NCBI RefSeq assembly: GCF_017884005.1
Contig: NZ_QFAY01000001.1
Coordinates: forward strand, 49,682-113,681
DNA: 64,000 nt
Source of the DNA: Streptococcus panodentis
GTDB taxonomy: Bacteria > Bacillota > Bacilli > Lactobacillales > Streptococcaceae
Direction: 5' to 3'
Part shown: one piece after another, positions 1-9,437 of the stretch
Layout of the letters: each line of letters begins with the position of its first letter
How positions within the stretch are numbered: the stretch's first letter is position 1
Made by a program: the position numbers and the translations under genes
Notes under the pieces: model-generated
What the model was told of the DNA's origin: nothing
Databases searched by the model: none
The model's input: only the letters and a program-made list of their open reading frames with translations

Positions 1-1551
1 GTTGACCGTCAGGAGCTGTCTAATGTCGAAACACAGGCGCCAGTGATGCAAGTCGTCAAGGTCGGCACGGCCAAGCCACACATGGTGCCCAATGAGGCAC
101 CAAAAGCGGACGCCCTGCCAGAGTACCCGCTGACCTATACTGATGAAACGCGGGTAGAGAAAGTTAATTTCACTATTCGTGAGGAGGAAACCGACGAGTT
201 AGTGCAAGGTGCCCGCGAGATTGCAACACCCGGCGTGGAGGGTGAACGGACCATCACGACCCGCGTTTACAGTTCTAACGGCCAGGAAGTTGACCGTCAG
301 GAGCTGTCTAATGTCGAAACACAGGCGCCAGTGATGCAAGTCGTCAAGGTCGGCACGGCCAAGCCAAACATGGTGCCCAATGAGGCACCGCAAGCGGACG
401 CCCTGCCAGAGTACCCACTGACCTATACTGACGAAACGCGTGTAGAGAAAGTTAATTTCACTATTCGTGAGGAAGAAACCGACGAGTTAGTGCAAGGTGC
501 CCGCGAGATTGCCACTCCCGGCGTGCAAGGTGAGCGGACCATTACGACTCGCGTCTACAATTCCAACGGCCAAGAAGTTGATCGTCAGGAACTGTCTAAT
601 GTCGAAACGCTGTCCCCTGTGACCCAGATTGTCAAGGTCGGTACGGCCAAGCCACACATGGTACCGAACGATGCACCGAAAGCGGACGCCCTGCCAGAGT
701 ACCCGCTGACCTACACTGACGAAACGCGTGTAGAGAAAATTGCTTTCGATATTGAAGAACAGCTGACGGATGAACTGGTCGAAGGTGCCCGCGAGATTGC
801 AACACCCGGCGTGGAGGGTGAACGGACCATCACGACCCGCGTTTACAGCTCCAACGGCCAGGAAATCGACCGTCAGGAACTGTCTAATGTCGAAACGCTG
901 TCCCCAGTGACCCAGATTGTTAAAGTCGGTACGGCCAAGCCACACATGGTACCAAATGAGGCACCAAAAGCGGACGCTCTGCCTGAGTACCCGCTGACCT
1001 ACACTGACGAAACGCGGGTAGAGAAAATCAACTTCGCTATTCGTGAGGAGGAAACGGACGAGCTTGTGCAAGGTGCCCGCGAGATTGCGACTCCGGGCGT
1101 GGAGGGTGAACGGACGATTACGACCCGCGTTTACAGCTCCAATGGTCAGGAAGTTGACCGTCAGGAACTGTCCAATGCAGAAACCTTGGCCCCAGTAACT
1201 CAGGTGGTCAAAGTCGGTACGGCCAAGCCAAACATGGTACCAAATGAGGCACCAAAAGCGGATGCCCTGCCAGAGTACCCGCTGACTTATACTGACGAAA
1301 CGCGTGTAGAGAAAATCACCTTCGCTATTCGTGAGGAAGAAACCGACGAGCTTGTGCAAGGTGCCCACGAGATTGCCACTCCAGGCGTGGAGGGTGAACG
1401 GACCATCACGACCCGCGTTTACAGTTCTAACGGCCAAGAAGTTGATCGTCAGGAACTGTCTAATGTCGAAACGCTGTCCCCTGTGACCCAGATTGTCAAG
1501 GTCGGCACGGCTAAGCCACACATGGTACCGAACGATGCACCGAAAGCAGAA
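1..1551 (+). repeat. 288-bp coding tandem repeat (G5 units)
   Basis: Unit boundaries fall at 1, 289, 577, 865, 1153 and 1441, an exact 288-bp (96-codon) period, with the last copy ending near 1551. Copies are nearly identical at DNA level, differing mainly in a short variable patch (for example the unit from 577). Copy number probably continues upstream of the window. The in-frame period means copies can be gained or lost without breaking the protein. Confidence 0.95.
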
Positions 1552-4500
1552 GTTTTAGAAGAGTTCGATTTAATTCCACTGCACCATCTATTGGCAGAAG
1601 CAGATCAAGTTAAAGCTCAGGCACGCTATTTCAACGACAGTCAGAGCCATCAGAATGCCTATGATACTGCTTTGACGGCAGGCCAAGCGATTCTCAGTCA
1701 ATCACAGGCCAGCCAGGCAGAAGTCAACCAGCTGGTGGAACAGATCAATCAAGCCAAGGCTCAGTTAAGCGGTCTTGAGGTTGTCAAAACAGCCCTTCAA
1801 GCTGAATACGATTTAATTCAAAGTATCAAAGCGACCGTTCAGTACAAGAATGCGGATCCAGACAAACAAATGGCTTATACAGACCAAGCAGCTCAGGCAG
1901 AAAGGGTTCTGCGCAACCAGCTGGCGACACAGGTGCAGGTCAACCAAGCCTTTACCAGTCTGACAGCAGCCAAAGAAGCACTGAATGGTGTAGCCAAAGT
2001 CAAGCCGACCGTTTCTATCCTAAGTCTGACTGAAAACGCTGAGGATAAGTCGGTTACGGTCCAATACACTTTGGAAGATCGGACGCAGTCTTACCGCTCA
2101 GCGACTGCTGAATTATACAGGGGAGAACAGCTGGTTCGCGCTCTTCCGATTCGCAATTTTGCAGGAAATCTTAAGATTGACGGCTTGGACTACTATACAG
2201 ACTACACTTTGAAGACCAAGCTGACCTATGAGCTGGACAGCAGCAGCTTTACAGAGCTTGAAAATGACAGCCGTACTTTTAACTTGGAATACAAGAAAAT
2301 CGCCTTCCGTAATATCGAAGCGGCAGAGTTTTACAGCAAGGAAAACGACCAGTACAAGCGCCTCGTCTCTATGAGTGCCCTGCCTACTGATCTGTCAAAC
2401 TATTTTGTCAAAGTCAAGTCTAGCGACTCCAAGGAAATGCTTCTGCCGGTTCACAGCATTTCAGAAGGTGAGAAGAATGGCAAGGCAGCCTACAAGGTGA
2501 CAGTCTCTCTGCCGGAGCTGGTAGAAGAGACTGCGACAGGCTACAAGTCTGGCTATGACTTTTATATCAGCAAGGCTGGTCCTAGTCAGCAGAATGTCTA
2601 CACCAGCTTTACCGGTCTGCTGGACGCTATGAAGAAAAACATGGCCGGCAGCTATGTGCTGGGAGCAGATCTGGATGCCAGCGAGGTCAGTCTGGCACCG
2701 GCGGACTATGTCTATCTCAAAGGAAACTTCACTGGCAGCCTGACAGGCGGCCACGATGGCAAGCAGTACGCCATTTATAATCTGGCTAAGCCTTTGTTTG
2801 AAAACCTCAAGAGCGGCTCCTCTGTTTCCAATCTGGATCTGAAGGATGTCAATATTGTCGGGACCTATGACTCGGCAGCTCTGGCCCGCAATGCGGACAA
2901 TGCCCGGATCAGCGATGTCTCTGCCCAAGGGAAGGTAGCTGTAGTGGGCAATGCCTCACAGGTAGCTGGTTTGGTCGTCGTTGCCAGCAATACGCAAATC
3001 AGCAACAGCTCCTTTAGCGGGACTATCCAGACCAATGATAAGCAGACCAAGGCATACAATGCCGGCGGTCTATTGGCCAATCTGAAAGGCAGCAGATCCC
3101 TGCTCAGCCAAAGCAGAGCAGATGTGACCATACTCGCAGGCGCTCGGACAAATGAACAGCGCTTCGGCGGTCTGGTCGGCCGCTTGGAGGACAATGCCCG
3201 GATCAGCCGATCGTATGTATCTGGACAGATCCAAAATACGACTAAGAACGGCCAAATCGGCGGTGTAGTCGGGTCTAATTATTCCAATGGCTTAATTGAT
3301 ACGGTCATCAGCAACATCAGCGGTACGAATCTCCGCAGTATTTCCGGAGACCAAGGCTATGACAACACCCGTATCACAGAGGCTTATGTCATTGAAGGCA
3401 ATGAAGGGCTGGAAAATGACAAGTTTGTCACCTCGACACTGACACTGGAAGAGGCAGAAGAAAAGCTGACTGGACTGGGCATTACGACTAGCTTGGACGA
3501 CAGCAATCTCAATCTTACCTCTCTGGACTACAGCCAGGAAAGGAATGCGCAGGACAACCGCGCTATTGCCTATGCCAACATGGAAAAACTCCTTCCTTTC
3601 TACAACAAGGAAACCATTGTAGCTTATGGCAATAAACTTCCGGAAGACCAGAAGCTCAATACAGAGCTCTTGCTGGATGTTGTTCCGATGAAGGGGGACC
3701 AGATCATCACGGATCTTCACAGCCATAAGACTGAGATTAACCGCCTGATGCTGCATTTTGCGGACAATACGGTCCAATATCTGGATCTGACCTATAAGGG
3801 TGATTTCAAATACAAGGCCATTGCAGAATACACTGTAAATGACTTAGGCCTCCTTTATACACCAGAAGCCTTCCTATCTGACTATAGCAGAGTGCTGAAT
3901 CAAGTGCTGCCAGAGCTGAACAAGGTGGTCCTGGACTCACCGGCTATGCGCACCGTTCTGGGTGTGGCAGCTGATACATCGCTGGATGATCTTTATCTGG
4001 ATACAGCCTTTGATCATGTCAAGGCCAAGCTGTCAGAAGAGCTGCGCAAGGTTTTGGCTATGGACAAATCCATCAATACCGAAGGAGATGCGGTAGCTGA
4101 TTATCTAGCTCAGAAGATCACGGCCAATAAAGAAGCCTTCCTGCTGGGACTGACCTACCTCAACCGCTGGTATAATATCAACTATGACAATATCAATGTC
4201 AAGGATCTGTCGGCCTACAAGTTTGACTTTTATGGCAATAATGAAGCTTCAACACTGGATACCATCATTGCTCTCGGCCAGTCTGGCTTTAACAACCTCA
4301 AGGCTAAAAACAGCTATCTGGCTTATGATACGTCACTGGCTGAAGCAACGGGCAAGAGGGGGCTCTTCAACTATCTGGAAGGCTACCGCCAGCTCTTCCT
4401 GCCAACCAAGACTAATAACGAATGGCTGAAGACCAATACCAAGGCCTACATCGTTGAGTCCAAGTCAGAAGTAGCCGCCGCCAGAAAACTGCAGGACGAG

Positions 4501-6093
4501 GCTGTCAATGGCGGTAAATACTCTGTCGGAGTTTATGACAAGATTACTGCTGATAATTGGGAATACAAAGGCATGCTCTTGCCGCTCCTGACCATGAGCG
4601 AAAAAGGCGTCTATGTCATCTCCAATATGTCCACCATCTCCATGGGAGCTTATGACCGTTACCGTGATGCGGTCAACGGCAAGGTGCGGACAGATGCAGA
4701 GCTAGCTGAATATGTCGAGGACCGGGTCAGAAAGTCAGCTGAATTCCAGCGCGATCACTATGATTTCTGGTACAAGATTTTGAGCGATGAAAGCAAGGAC
4801 AAGCTCTTCCGTTCCGTTCTGGTCTATGACGGCTTCTCCTTCAAGGATAAAGACGGCAAAGGATACTGGGCGCAGGCCAATGACAAGAAGTCTCTGGCCA
4901 TGCAGGAATTCTTCGGACCGGCTGGCAAGTGGTATGCCAGCAAGGGCTACAATGCCTATGCGACAGGAAATGTCACCCACTTTGATGCGGCTCGTCTGCT
5001 GGAAGACTACGGCAACTCTGTCTATACCCATGAGATGACCCACAATTCTGACGGCGCTATTTACTTTGAAGGAAATGGCCGCCGCGAAGGATTGGGAGCT
5101 GAGCTCTATGCCCGCGGTCTCCTGCAGTCTACGCCAAGTACTGACGAAGCAACCATCACCCTGAATACCCTCTTTAAGACGGATAAGGATTCTACCACAC
5201 GGATGCACACTTACAACTTTAAGGAGCGCGTCCAGAATGCTGATGATCTGCAGCACTATGTACACGGTATGTTTGACATGATTTACACGTTGGACTATCT
5301 GGAAGGCACTTCGATGGTCAAGCAGTCTGATGATGCCAAGCTCAAGTGGTTCAGGAAGATGGAGAACTACTATGTTACGGATAAGTATAATAAGCAGACC
5401 CACGCGGGCAATCAGGTCCGCAGCTTCACTGCTGAAGAAATCAAGCAGCTGACGACTTTTGAATCCCTGATTGACAATGATGTCATCACCCGCAGGGAAA
5501 ATAAAGACAGCGGCCAGTATACCCGTAACGGCTACCTCAGTCTCAGCCTCTTCTCGCCAATCTACTCAGCCCTCAGCAATCCAAATGGTGCACCGGGCGA
5601 TGTCATGTTCCGCCGGACGGCTTACGAACTCTTGGCGGCTAAGGGCTACCAAGACGGCTTCGTGCCTTATGTTTCCGGCCAATTCTCCAAGGAAGCTGTG
5701 GCTGAAGGTTCTATCACTTATGACAGCTGGCTTAAGAAAGACGTCGGTCTGGTGACGGACCAGAAAGTCTTTGACCATGTCCTGAAAGGTGAATACGAGT
5801 CATGGACAGCCTTTAAGAAAGCCATGTATCGAGAGCGGATTGACAAACTGCCAAATCTGAAGCCGATTACCATTGAGTATGAGCTGAAGAAGCCAAACAG
5901 CACCAAAAAGGTGACGATTTCTTCCTATGCAGAAATGCAGAAACTCATGGACGAGGCTGTGGCAGAGGATGTGCGCAATATCACCAATGCCACTACTAAA
6001 GTGGAAGCCAGCTGGGTCAACCTGCTCAAGAAGAAGATTTACAATGCTTATCTGCGTGAGACAGACGACTTCAGAGAATCCATTTTTAAATAG
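1..6093 (+). CDS. G5-repeat zinc metalloprotease (M26 family, ZmpB/IgA1 protease-like), 5' partial
   Basis: The frame is open from the first base, so the gene starts upstream; 2,030 residues are visible. Order: five full and one partial 96-residue G5-type repeats (about residues 1-517), two FIVAR-like helical repeats (about 520-665), a long M26 N-terminal region with a beta-helix-like GLUG section (about 930-1110), then the protease domain. The zinc site is HEMTH at 5029-5043, with the third ligand Glu 24 residues after the first His, the spacing of M26 proteases. There is no C-terminal LPXTG; in this family the anchor signal and membrane segments sit at the N terminus, outside this window. 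Known members are surface-bound and cleave host IgA1, mucins or other glycoproteins. Which of these this one cuts cannot be told from sequence. Family assignment is firm; subclass (ZmpB, ZmpC or Iga) is not. Confidence 0.93.
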   Translation, partial: VDRQELSNVETQAPVMQVVKVGTAKPHMVPNEAPKADALPEYPLTYTDETRVEKVNFTIREEETDELVQGAREIATPGVEGERTITTRVYSSNGQEVDRQELSNVETQAPVMQVVKVGTAKPNMVPNEAPQADALPEYPLTYTDETRVEKVNFTIREEETDELVQGAREIATPGVQGERTITTRVYNSNGQEVDRQELSNVETLSPVTQIVKVGTAKPHMVPNDAPKADALPEYPLTYTDETRVEKIAFDIEEQLTDELVEGAREIATPGVEGERTITTRVYSSNGQEIDRQELSNVETLSPVTQIVKVGTAKPHMVPNEAPKADALPEYPLTYTDETRVEKINFAIREEETDELVQGAREIATPGVEGERTITTRVYSSNGQEVDRQELSNAETLAPVTQVVKVGTAKPNMVPNEAPKADALPEYPLTYTDETRVEKITFAIREEETDELVQGAHEIATPGVEGERTITTRVYSSNGQEVDRQELSNVETLSPVTQIVKVGTAKPHMVPNDAPKAEVLEEFDLIPLHHLLAEADQVKAQARYFNDSQSHQNAYDTALTAGQAILSQSQASQAEVNQLVEQINQAKAQLSGLEVVKTALQAEYDLIQSIKATVQYKNADPDKQMAYTDQAAQAERVLRNQLATQVQVNQAFTSLTAAKEALNGVAKVKPTVSILSLTENAEDKSVTVQYTLEDRTQSYRSATAELYRGEQLVRALPIRNFAGNLKIDGLDYYTDYTLKTKLTYELDSSSFTELENDSRTFNLEYKKIAFRNIEAAEFYSKENDQYKRLVSMSALPTDLSNYFVKVKSSDSKEMLLPVHSISEGEKNGKAAYKVTVSLPELVEETATGYKSGYDFYISKAGPSQQNVYTSFTGLLDAMKKNMAGSYVLGADLDASEVSLAPADYVYLKGNFTGSLTGGHDGKQYAIYNLAKPLFENLKSGSSVSNLDLKDVNIVGTYDSAALARNADNARISDVSAQGKVAVVGNASQVAGLVVVASNTQISNSSFSGTIQTNDKQTKAYNAGGLLANLKGSRSLLSQSRADVTILAGARTNEQRFGGLVGRLEDNARISRSYVSGQIQNTTKNGQIGGVVGSNYSNGLIDTVISNISGTNLRSISGDQGYDNTRITEAYVIEGNEGLENDKFVTSTLTLEEAEEKLTGLGITTSLDDSNLNLTSLDYSQERNAQDNRAIAYANMEKLLPFYNKETIVAYGNKLPEDQKLNTELLLDVVPMKGDQIITDLHSHKTEINRLMLHFADNTVQYLDLTYKGDFKYKAIAEYTVNDLGLLYTPEAFLSDYSRVLNQVLPELNKVVLDSPAMRTVLGVAADTSLDDLYLDTAFDHVKAKLSEELRKVLAMDKSINTEGDAVADYLAQKITANKEAFLLGLTYLNRWYNINYDNINVKDLSAYKFDFYGNNEASTLDTIIALGQSGFNNLKAKNSYLAYDTSLAEATGKRGLFNYLEGYRQLFLPTKTNNEWLKTNTKAYIVESKSEVAAARKLQDEAVNGGKYSVGVYDKITADNWEYKGMLLPLLTMSEKGVYVISNMSTISMGAYDRYRDAVNGKVRTDAELAEYVEDRVRKSAEFQRDHYDFWYKILSDESKDKLFRSVLVYDGFSFKDKDGKGYWAQANDKKSLAMQEFFGPAGKWYASKGYNAYATGNVTHFDAARLLEDYGNSVYTHEMTHNSDGAIYFEGNGRREGLGAELYARGLLQSTPSTDEATITLNTLFKTDKDSTTRMHTYNFKERVQNADDLQHYVHGMFDMIYTLDYLEGTSMVKQSDDAKLKWFRKMENYYVTDKYNKQTHAGNQVRSFTAEEIKQLTTFESLIDNDVITRRENKDSGQYTRNGYLSLSLFSPIYSALSNPNGAPGDVMFRRTAYELLAAKGYQDGFVPYVSGQFSKEAVAEGSITYDSWLKKDVGLVTDQKVFDHVLKGEYESWTAFKKAMYRERIDKLPNLKPITIEYELKKPNSTKKVTISSYAEMQKLMDEAVAEDVRNITNATTKVEASWVNLLKKKIYNAYLRETDDFRESIFK

Positions 6094-6238
6094 ATTTGCT
6101 TAGGAACCGACTATTGAGCTGGTTCGCCTCAAGGGGTCGGCCAGTAAGTCATCAGCAGCCCGCTTCGTCCTTTCATTTGCCTTGTCAAATCAGCACAGCC
6201 AAGCTGGCTGTGATTTCAATAACGGCTTGCAAGCCATC

Positions 6239-6286
6239 AAAAAAACCAATTCTGCCAAGTGTTTGCTTGAAAGGATTGGTTTTTTG
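6239..6286 (+). terminator. Intrinsic terminator after the metalloprotease
   Basis: Arms AAAAAACCAAT and ATTGGTTTTTT enclose a loop of about 27 bases and end in a T run. It closes the metalloprotease transcript. Confidence 0.75.
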
Positions 6287-6390
6287 CTGACTTTCGTGTC
6301 TATTTTAATCTGAGAATAGAAAAAATAGGAAAAAAATAGACCAAAATAGGGGCGAAAAGCGCATAAAATACTGCTATTTATGACAAAAGA

Positions 6391-6399
6391 TGTTATAAT
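6391..6399 (+). promoter_or_regulatory. Extended -10 promoter of the LPXTG adhesin
   Basis: TGTTATAAT is a perfect extended -10 (TGn plus TATAAT). No good -35 lies 16-18 bases upstream. Start of transcription would be near 6406, giving a 5' leader of about 240 bases. Confidence 0.6.
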
Positions 6400-6647
6400 T
6401 GTCATGTATATGTCATATTCCAGCATATGCATCTTATGTTTTTTGGCTTGACGATGAAGCATAGAGTCTTTCTGTCTTTTTTGTCAGCTGAAAAGAAAAG
6501 CCAGACAAGTAAGGGTGTGCCTGCTCTTATTTGTCTCCGCAGTTTTTCGTTGGTTTTCTATGCAGGATCCAGCTCGCTCTGGCCTGCTGCAAAAGACAAA
6601 CGGAAAGACTGCATTGAAAAAGAAAAGAAGGAGGAGAAATCGTTCAG

Positions 6648-9056
6648 TTGAAACAAATTTATGATAAGCTGTCCCATGCTGTGATGGCTGTCTTGCTGCT
6701 AGTGTCGGTTTTTATTCCCCTGCTGAGCCAAAATAGCAGTGCTTCAGCTGCGGAATTGACTGAAAGCGACTATCAGCTGACTACAAATGTCACCATTAAT
6801 ACCAATGTACTCAAGGATACCGGCTATGGTGAAGGCAAATTTTACATCGCTCCGACCTATACTTTTGCAAATGACAAGGTATTAAATGACGGCGATACAA
6901 TGGTCTACAAAGTCCCTCAGCAGTTCAAAATCGAACGGGCCGCCGAGGAAAATCTGACAGCACCGGACGGTACTACGGTCATTGCTAAGTTGGTGACAGA
7001 TCCTGTGACTGGTACTGCAACGGTGACCGTGACCAATGCAGCTTATTTTGCCGCCAATCCTGACAGCAAGCGGATTTCAGCTTCCTTTACCGTTGTCTGG
7101 GCTGATAATATGCCCTACAATCAGGAGCAGGAAGTCCATTTTCCAGGTGCCAGGACCTATAAGCTCAAGCGTATCAAGGTCGATGAGGAGCCTCAGGGGT
7201 ATTCCAAGTGGGGTGTTCAGGATTCTAAGGATCCAAACTATGTCAACTGGCGTATCCGCGTCAACCGTGATGTCCAAAATCTTGGCCAAGTGGTCGTTGA
7301 AGATGCTATTCCCGATGACCAAGAGCTGGACGAAGACTCTGGCATCACAGGCTACCACTTTACCGACTGGGAAGGTGCTTCAAATGCAGTAGCAGGTACG
7401 CGCACATCCTTTAAGCCGAGCGAAGTTGTGACCATTACTGATGAAAATCACTTCACTGTCAATGCAGGAGAGCTCAATGGCAGAGGGATTTATATCGTCT
7501 ACCGGACTCGCCTGACCAAGCCAGTTGATAAGGTAACCAAAAAGGCCTTTAACGATGTGACGGTGACGGCAAACGGTCAGACAATGCCTGCCTTGGTATC
7601 GCGGCCATTTGCACCGCTGACGACGCTGGATGGTATCGGGGAAGCTACCCGGCCTGATGAAGTCATTTTTAAGGTTCAGAAAGAGCTGACCGGCCGTACT
7701 TTGGCAGACGGCGAATTTACCTTTGACTTGATTAATAAGGATGATAATGACAAGGTTGTCCAAACTGTGACCAATCAAGGCGGCAGTGTGACCTTTAAGA
7801 AAGTCCGCTTTAAGCAAGAAGGAACCTTTAACTATGCCATTCGTGAGCGTACCAGCAATCTGCCGGGCGTGACCGATGATGCCAATCCGGAAATTAACAT
7901 TACAGTAAAAGCTGAAAGCGTGAACGGGGTCAGAACAGCGACAGCAAGCTATGACCGTGAGTCCTTTGTCAATACTTATCAGGCAGAGCCGGCTAGTGCG
8001 GCCATTACTGCCAAGAAAGAGCTGACCGGCAAAGCACTGGAAGCTGAAAAGTATACCTTTAAGCTGACCGAAGTCGGCGGTAATAACCAAGAGCTTCAAG
8101 CAACAAATGACGCGAATGGTGATATCAAGTTTCTCGGAATCAACTATGATAAAGAAGGAACTTATACTTACAAGCTGACAGAAGTAGCTGGAAGTGAAGC
8201 TGGAGTGGCTTATGACAGCACAGAACATACTGTGACAGTCACAGTGACGGACAATAACGGCAAATTGGAAGCGGCCATCACCGGCAACAATCCAACATTC
8301 ACCAATAGTTACAAAGACTATGGTGTCAGCTACGAGTTTATCAGCAGCAATCCGGCTTATCCAAATCTGCCAAAAGAGGTAACCGATTTGCTTCCGGCGG
8401 ATGCTAATCGCTACACTGATGGCAGCAATGTAGATGCCAAGCAGCCGGCGCAGACCAGCGTCACAGTGGCGGAAGGGACTTGGACTTTCAAGGGCTATGC
8501 TGAAACGGATAGACAGACAGTGGCAAACAGCGATCTTAAATTTACTGGTAAATGGGATTTCACACCAGCACCAGCTAAATACAAGGCAGCTTACAGCTTT
8601 GTCAGTGCCGATCCGAACTATGCACTGCCTGCTGAAGTCAGCAGCTTGCTGCCAGAAGATTCTAAAGAATACACAGACGGCACAGCAGTGACGGCTATTG
8701 ACCCAAGTAAGAAAACAGTCCAAACCGCAGCCGGCACCTGGACTTTCAAGGGCTACGATGCAGCCAGCAAAACTGTAGCAGGCGCAGATGTCGTATTTAC
8801 AGGCACATGGACATTTGAAGCAAAAGTTCCGGATTCATCCTCGATTGATAGCGACAGCAATGATTTGGATGGTAAGGATATTTCTGATGATTCAGATGCA
8901 GGCAATACCTCTGGAAAATCAGGCAATCTAAGGCCAAAAGCTACGAAGAAAGTTCTGCCAAGAACCGGCAGTGAAACTTCTGTACTTGCTGTATTTGCAG
9001 GTTTTGCCTTGCTGACAGCATCAGTTTTTGCCTATCGTTTCAAAAAAGCTAATTAA
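6648..9056 (+). CDS. LPXTG-anchored adhesin with FctA-like and SHIRT domains
   Basis: 802 residues from a TTG start preceded by the strong site AAGGAGGAG. Residues about 1-35 are a signal peptide ending near SASAAE. About 36-330 look like the paired Ig-like folds of collagen/fibrinogen-binding MSCRAMMs. Two Spy0128/FctA-like isopeptide domains follow (about 340-455 and 456-560, each with a KELTG motif and a closing xxFxNxY), then two SHIRT domains (about 563-645 and 648-730) that act as rigid spacers in streptococcal adhesins. LPRTG at 770-774, a hydrophobic stretch and a basic tail mark sortase A anchoring. Ligand unknown. The gene stands alone, between its own promoter and terminator. Confidence 0.88.
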   Translation: MKQIYDKLSHAVMAVLLLVSVFIPLLSQNSSASAAELTESDYQLTTNVTINTNVLKDTGYGEGKFYIAPTYTFANDKVLNDGDTMVYKVPQQFKIERAAEENLTAPDGTTVIAKLVTDPVTGTATVTVTNAAYFAANPDSKRISASFTVVWADNMPYNQEQEVHFPGARTYKLKRIKVDEEPQGYSKWGVQDSKDPNYVNWRIRVNRDVQNLGQVVVEDAIPDDQELDEDSGITGYHFTDWEGASNAVAGTRTSFKPSEVVTITDENHFTVNAGELNGRGIYIVYRTRLTKPVDKVTKKAFNDVTVTANGQTMPALVSRPFAPLTTLDGIGEATRPDEVIFKVQKELTGRTLADGEFTFDLINKDDNDKVVQTVTNQGGSVTFKKVRFKQEGTFNYAIRERTSNLPGVTDDANPEINITVKAESVNGVRTATASYDRESFVNTYQAEPASAAITAKKELTGKALEAEKYTFKLTEVGGNNQELQATNDANGDIKFLGINYDKEGTYTYKLTEVAGSEAGVAYDSTEHTVTVTVTDNNGKLEAAITGNNPTFTNSYKDYGVSYEFISSNPAYPNLPKEVTDLLPADANRYTDGSNVDAKQPAQTSVTVAEGTWTFKGYAETDRQTVANSDLKFTGKWDFTPAPAKYKAAYSFVSADPNYALPAEVSSLLPEDSKEYTDGTAVTAIDPSKKTVQTAAGTWTFKGYDAASKTVAGADVVFTGTWTFEAKVPDSSSIDSDSNDLDGKDISDDSDAGNTSGKSGNLRPKATKKVLPRTGSETSVLAVFAGFALLTASVFAYRFKKAN

Positions 9057-9069
9057 TTTTAGCCAGACG

Positions 9070-9099
9070 AATCACCTCAGCTAGCTGAGGTGATTTTTT
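9070..9099 (+). terminator. Intrinsic terminator of the adhesin
   Basis: Perfect arms AATCACCTCA and TGAGGTGATT around GCTAGC, followed by a T run. Confidence 0.9.
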
Positions 9100-9171
9100 C
9101 TAGTCTTTGTCATCACCTATCCTTGATAATGTACTGACGATTAGTCTTATAAATTCTAAAGCAGGCGAGGC

Positions 9172-9308
9172 TGGGACAGACTCCCATGATGGCTGCGCCC
9201 TCACCCACAAAGGGGAGTATCTTTGATAAGATAGCGTATAAGACTCCTATGATGGCTGCGTCCTCACCCGCAGAGAAATCTATCTTTTGGAAGATACCGT
9301 ATAAGAAT
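9172..9308 (+). repeat. Intergenic repeat B, two tandem copies
   Basis: Copy one (about 9172-9241) and copy two (about 9242-9308) share CATGATGGCTGCG or CTATGATGGCTGCG, CCTCACCC and a closing CGTATAAGA. Similar single copies occur at 38002-38075 (minus) and 47461-47534. The copies fill most of the 381-base gap between the adhesin and the M42 gene. No coding potential or known element is recognised. Confidence 0.7.
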
Positions 9309-9364
9309 GGAGTCGACGAGAAAGAAGAATAGAAATAGAGGAGTTATGATTGCTCCTAATGATA

Positions 9365-9412
9365 AAAAGCCTGCTGAAAATATAGTTGCTCAGGCTTTCT
9401 TTGTGCTATAAT
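9365..9412 (+). promoter_or_regulatory. Hairpin plus extended -10 promoter of the M42 peptidase
   Basis: AAAGCCTG and CAGGCTTT form a hairpin (about 9366-9398) followed by TCTTTG, then the extended -10 TGCTATAAT at 9404-9412. The hairpin may be a terminator for upstream reading. Confidence 0.5.
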
Positions 9413-9437
9413 AAAGAAAAACAATGAGGAGACATTC

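Larger units (their letters stand above)
6094..6647. other. Intergenic region between protease and adhesin
   Basis: This 554-base gap holds a small hairpin (arms CACAGCC/GGCTGTG near 6194-6211), the protease terminator, an extended -10 promoter near 6391-6399 and about 240 bases of untranslated leader for the adhesin. A 74-codon frame in the leader has no family features and I do not call it. Confidence 0.6.

Noticed and set aside
487-1521. 344-codon open frame on the minus strand opposite the G5 repeats
   Set aside because: It mirrors the 288-bp repeat, has no ribosome site or family features, and lies wholly opposite a clear gene.
6427-6651. 74-codon frame in the adhesin leader
   Set aside because: No ribosome site, no conserved features; better read as untranslated leader.
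7380-8723. 447-codon minus-strand frame inside the adhesin gene
   Set aside because: Codon-bias shadow of the adhesin; no start signal and no recognisable domain.
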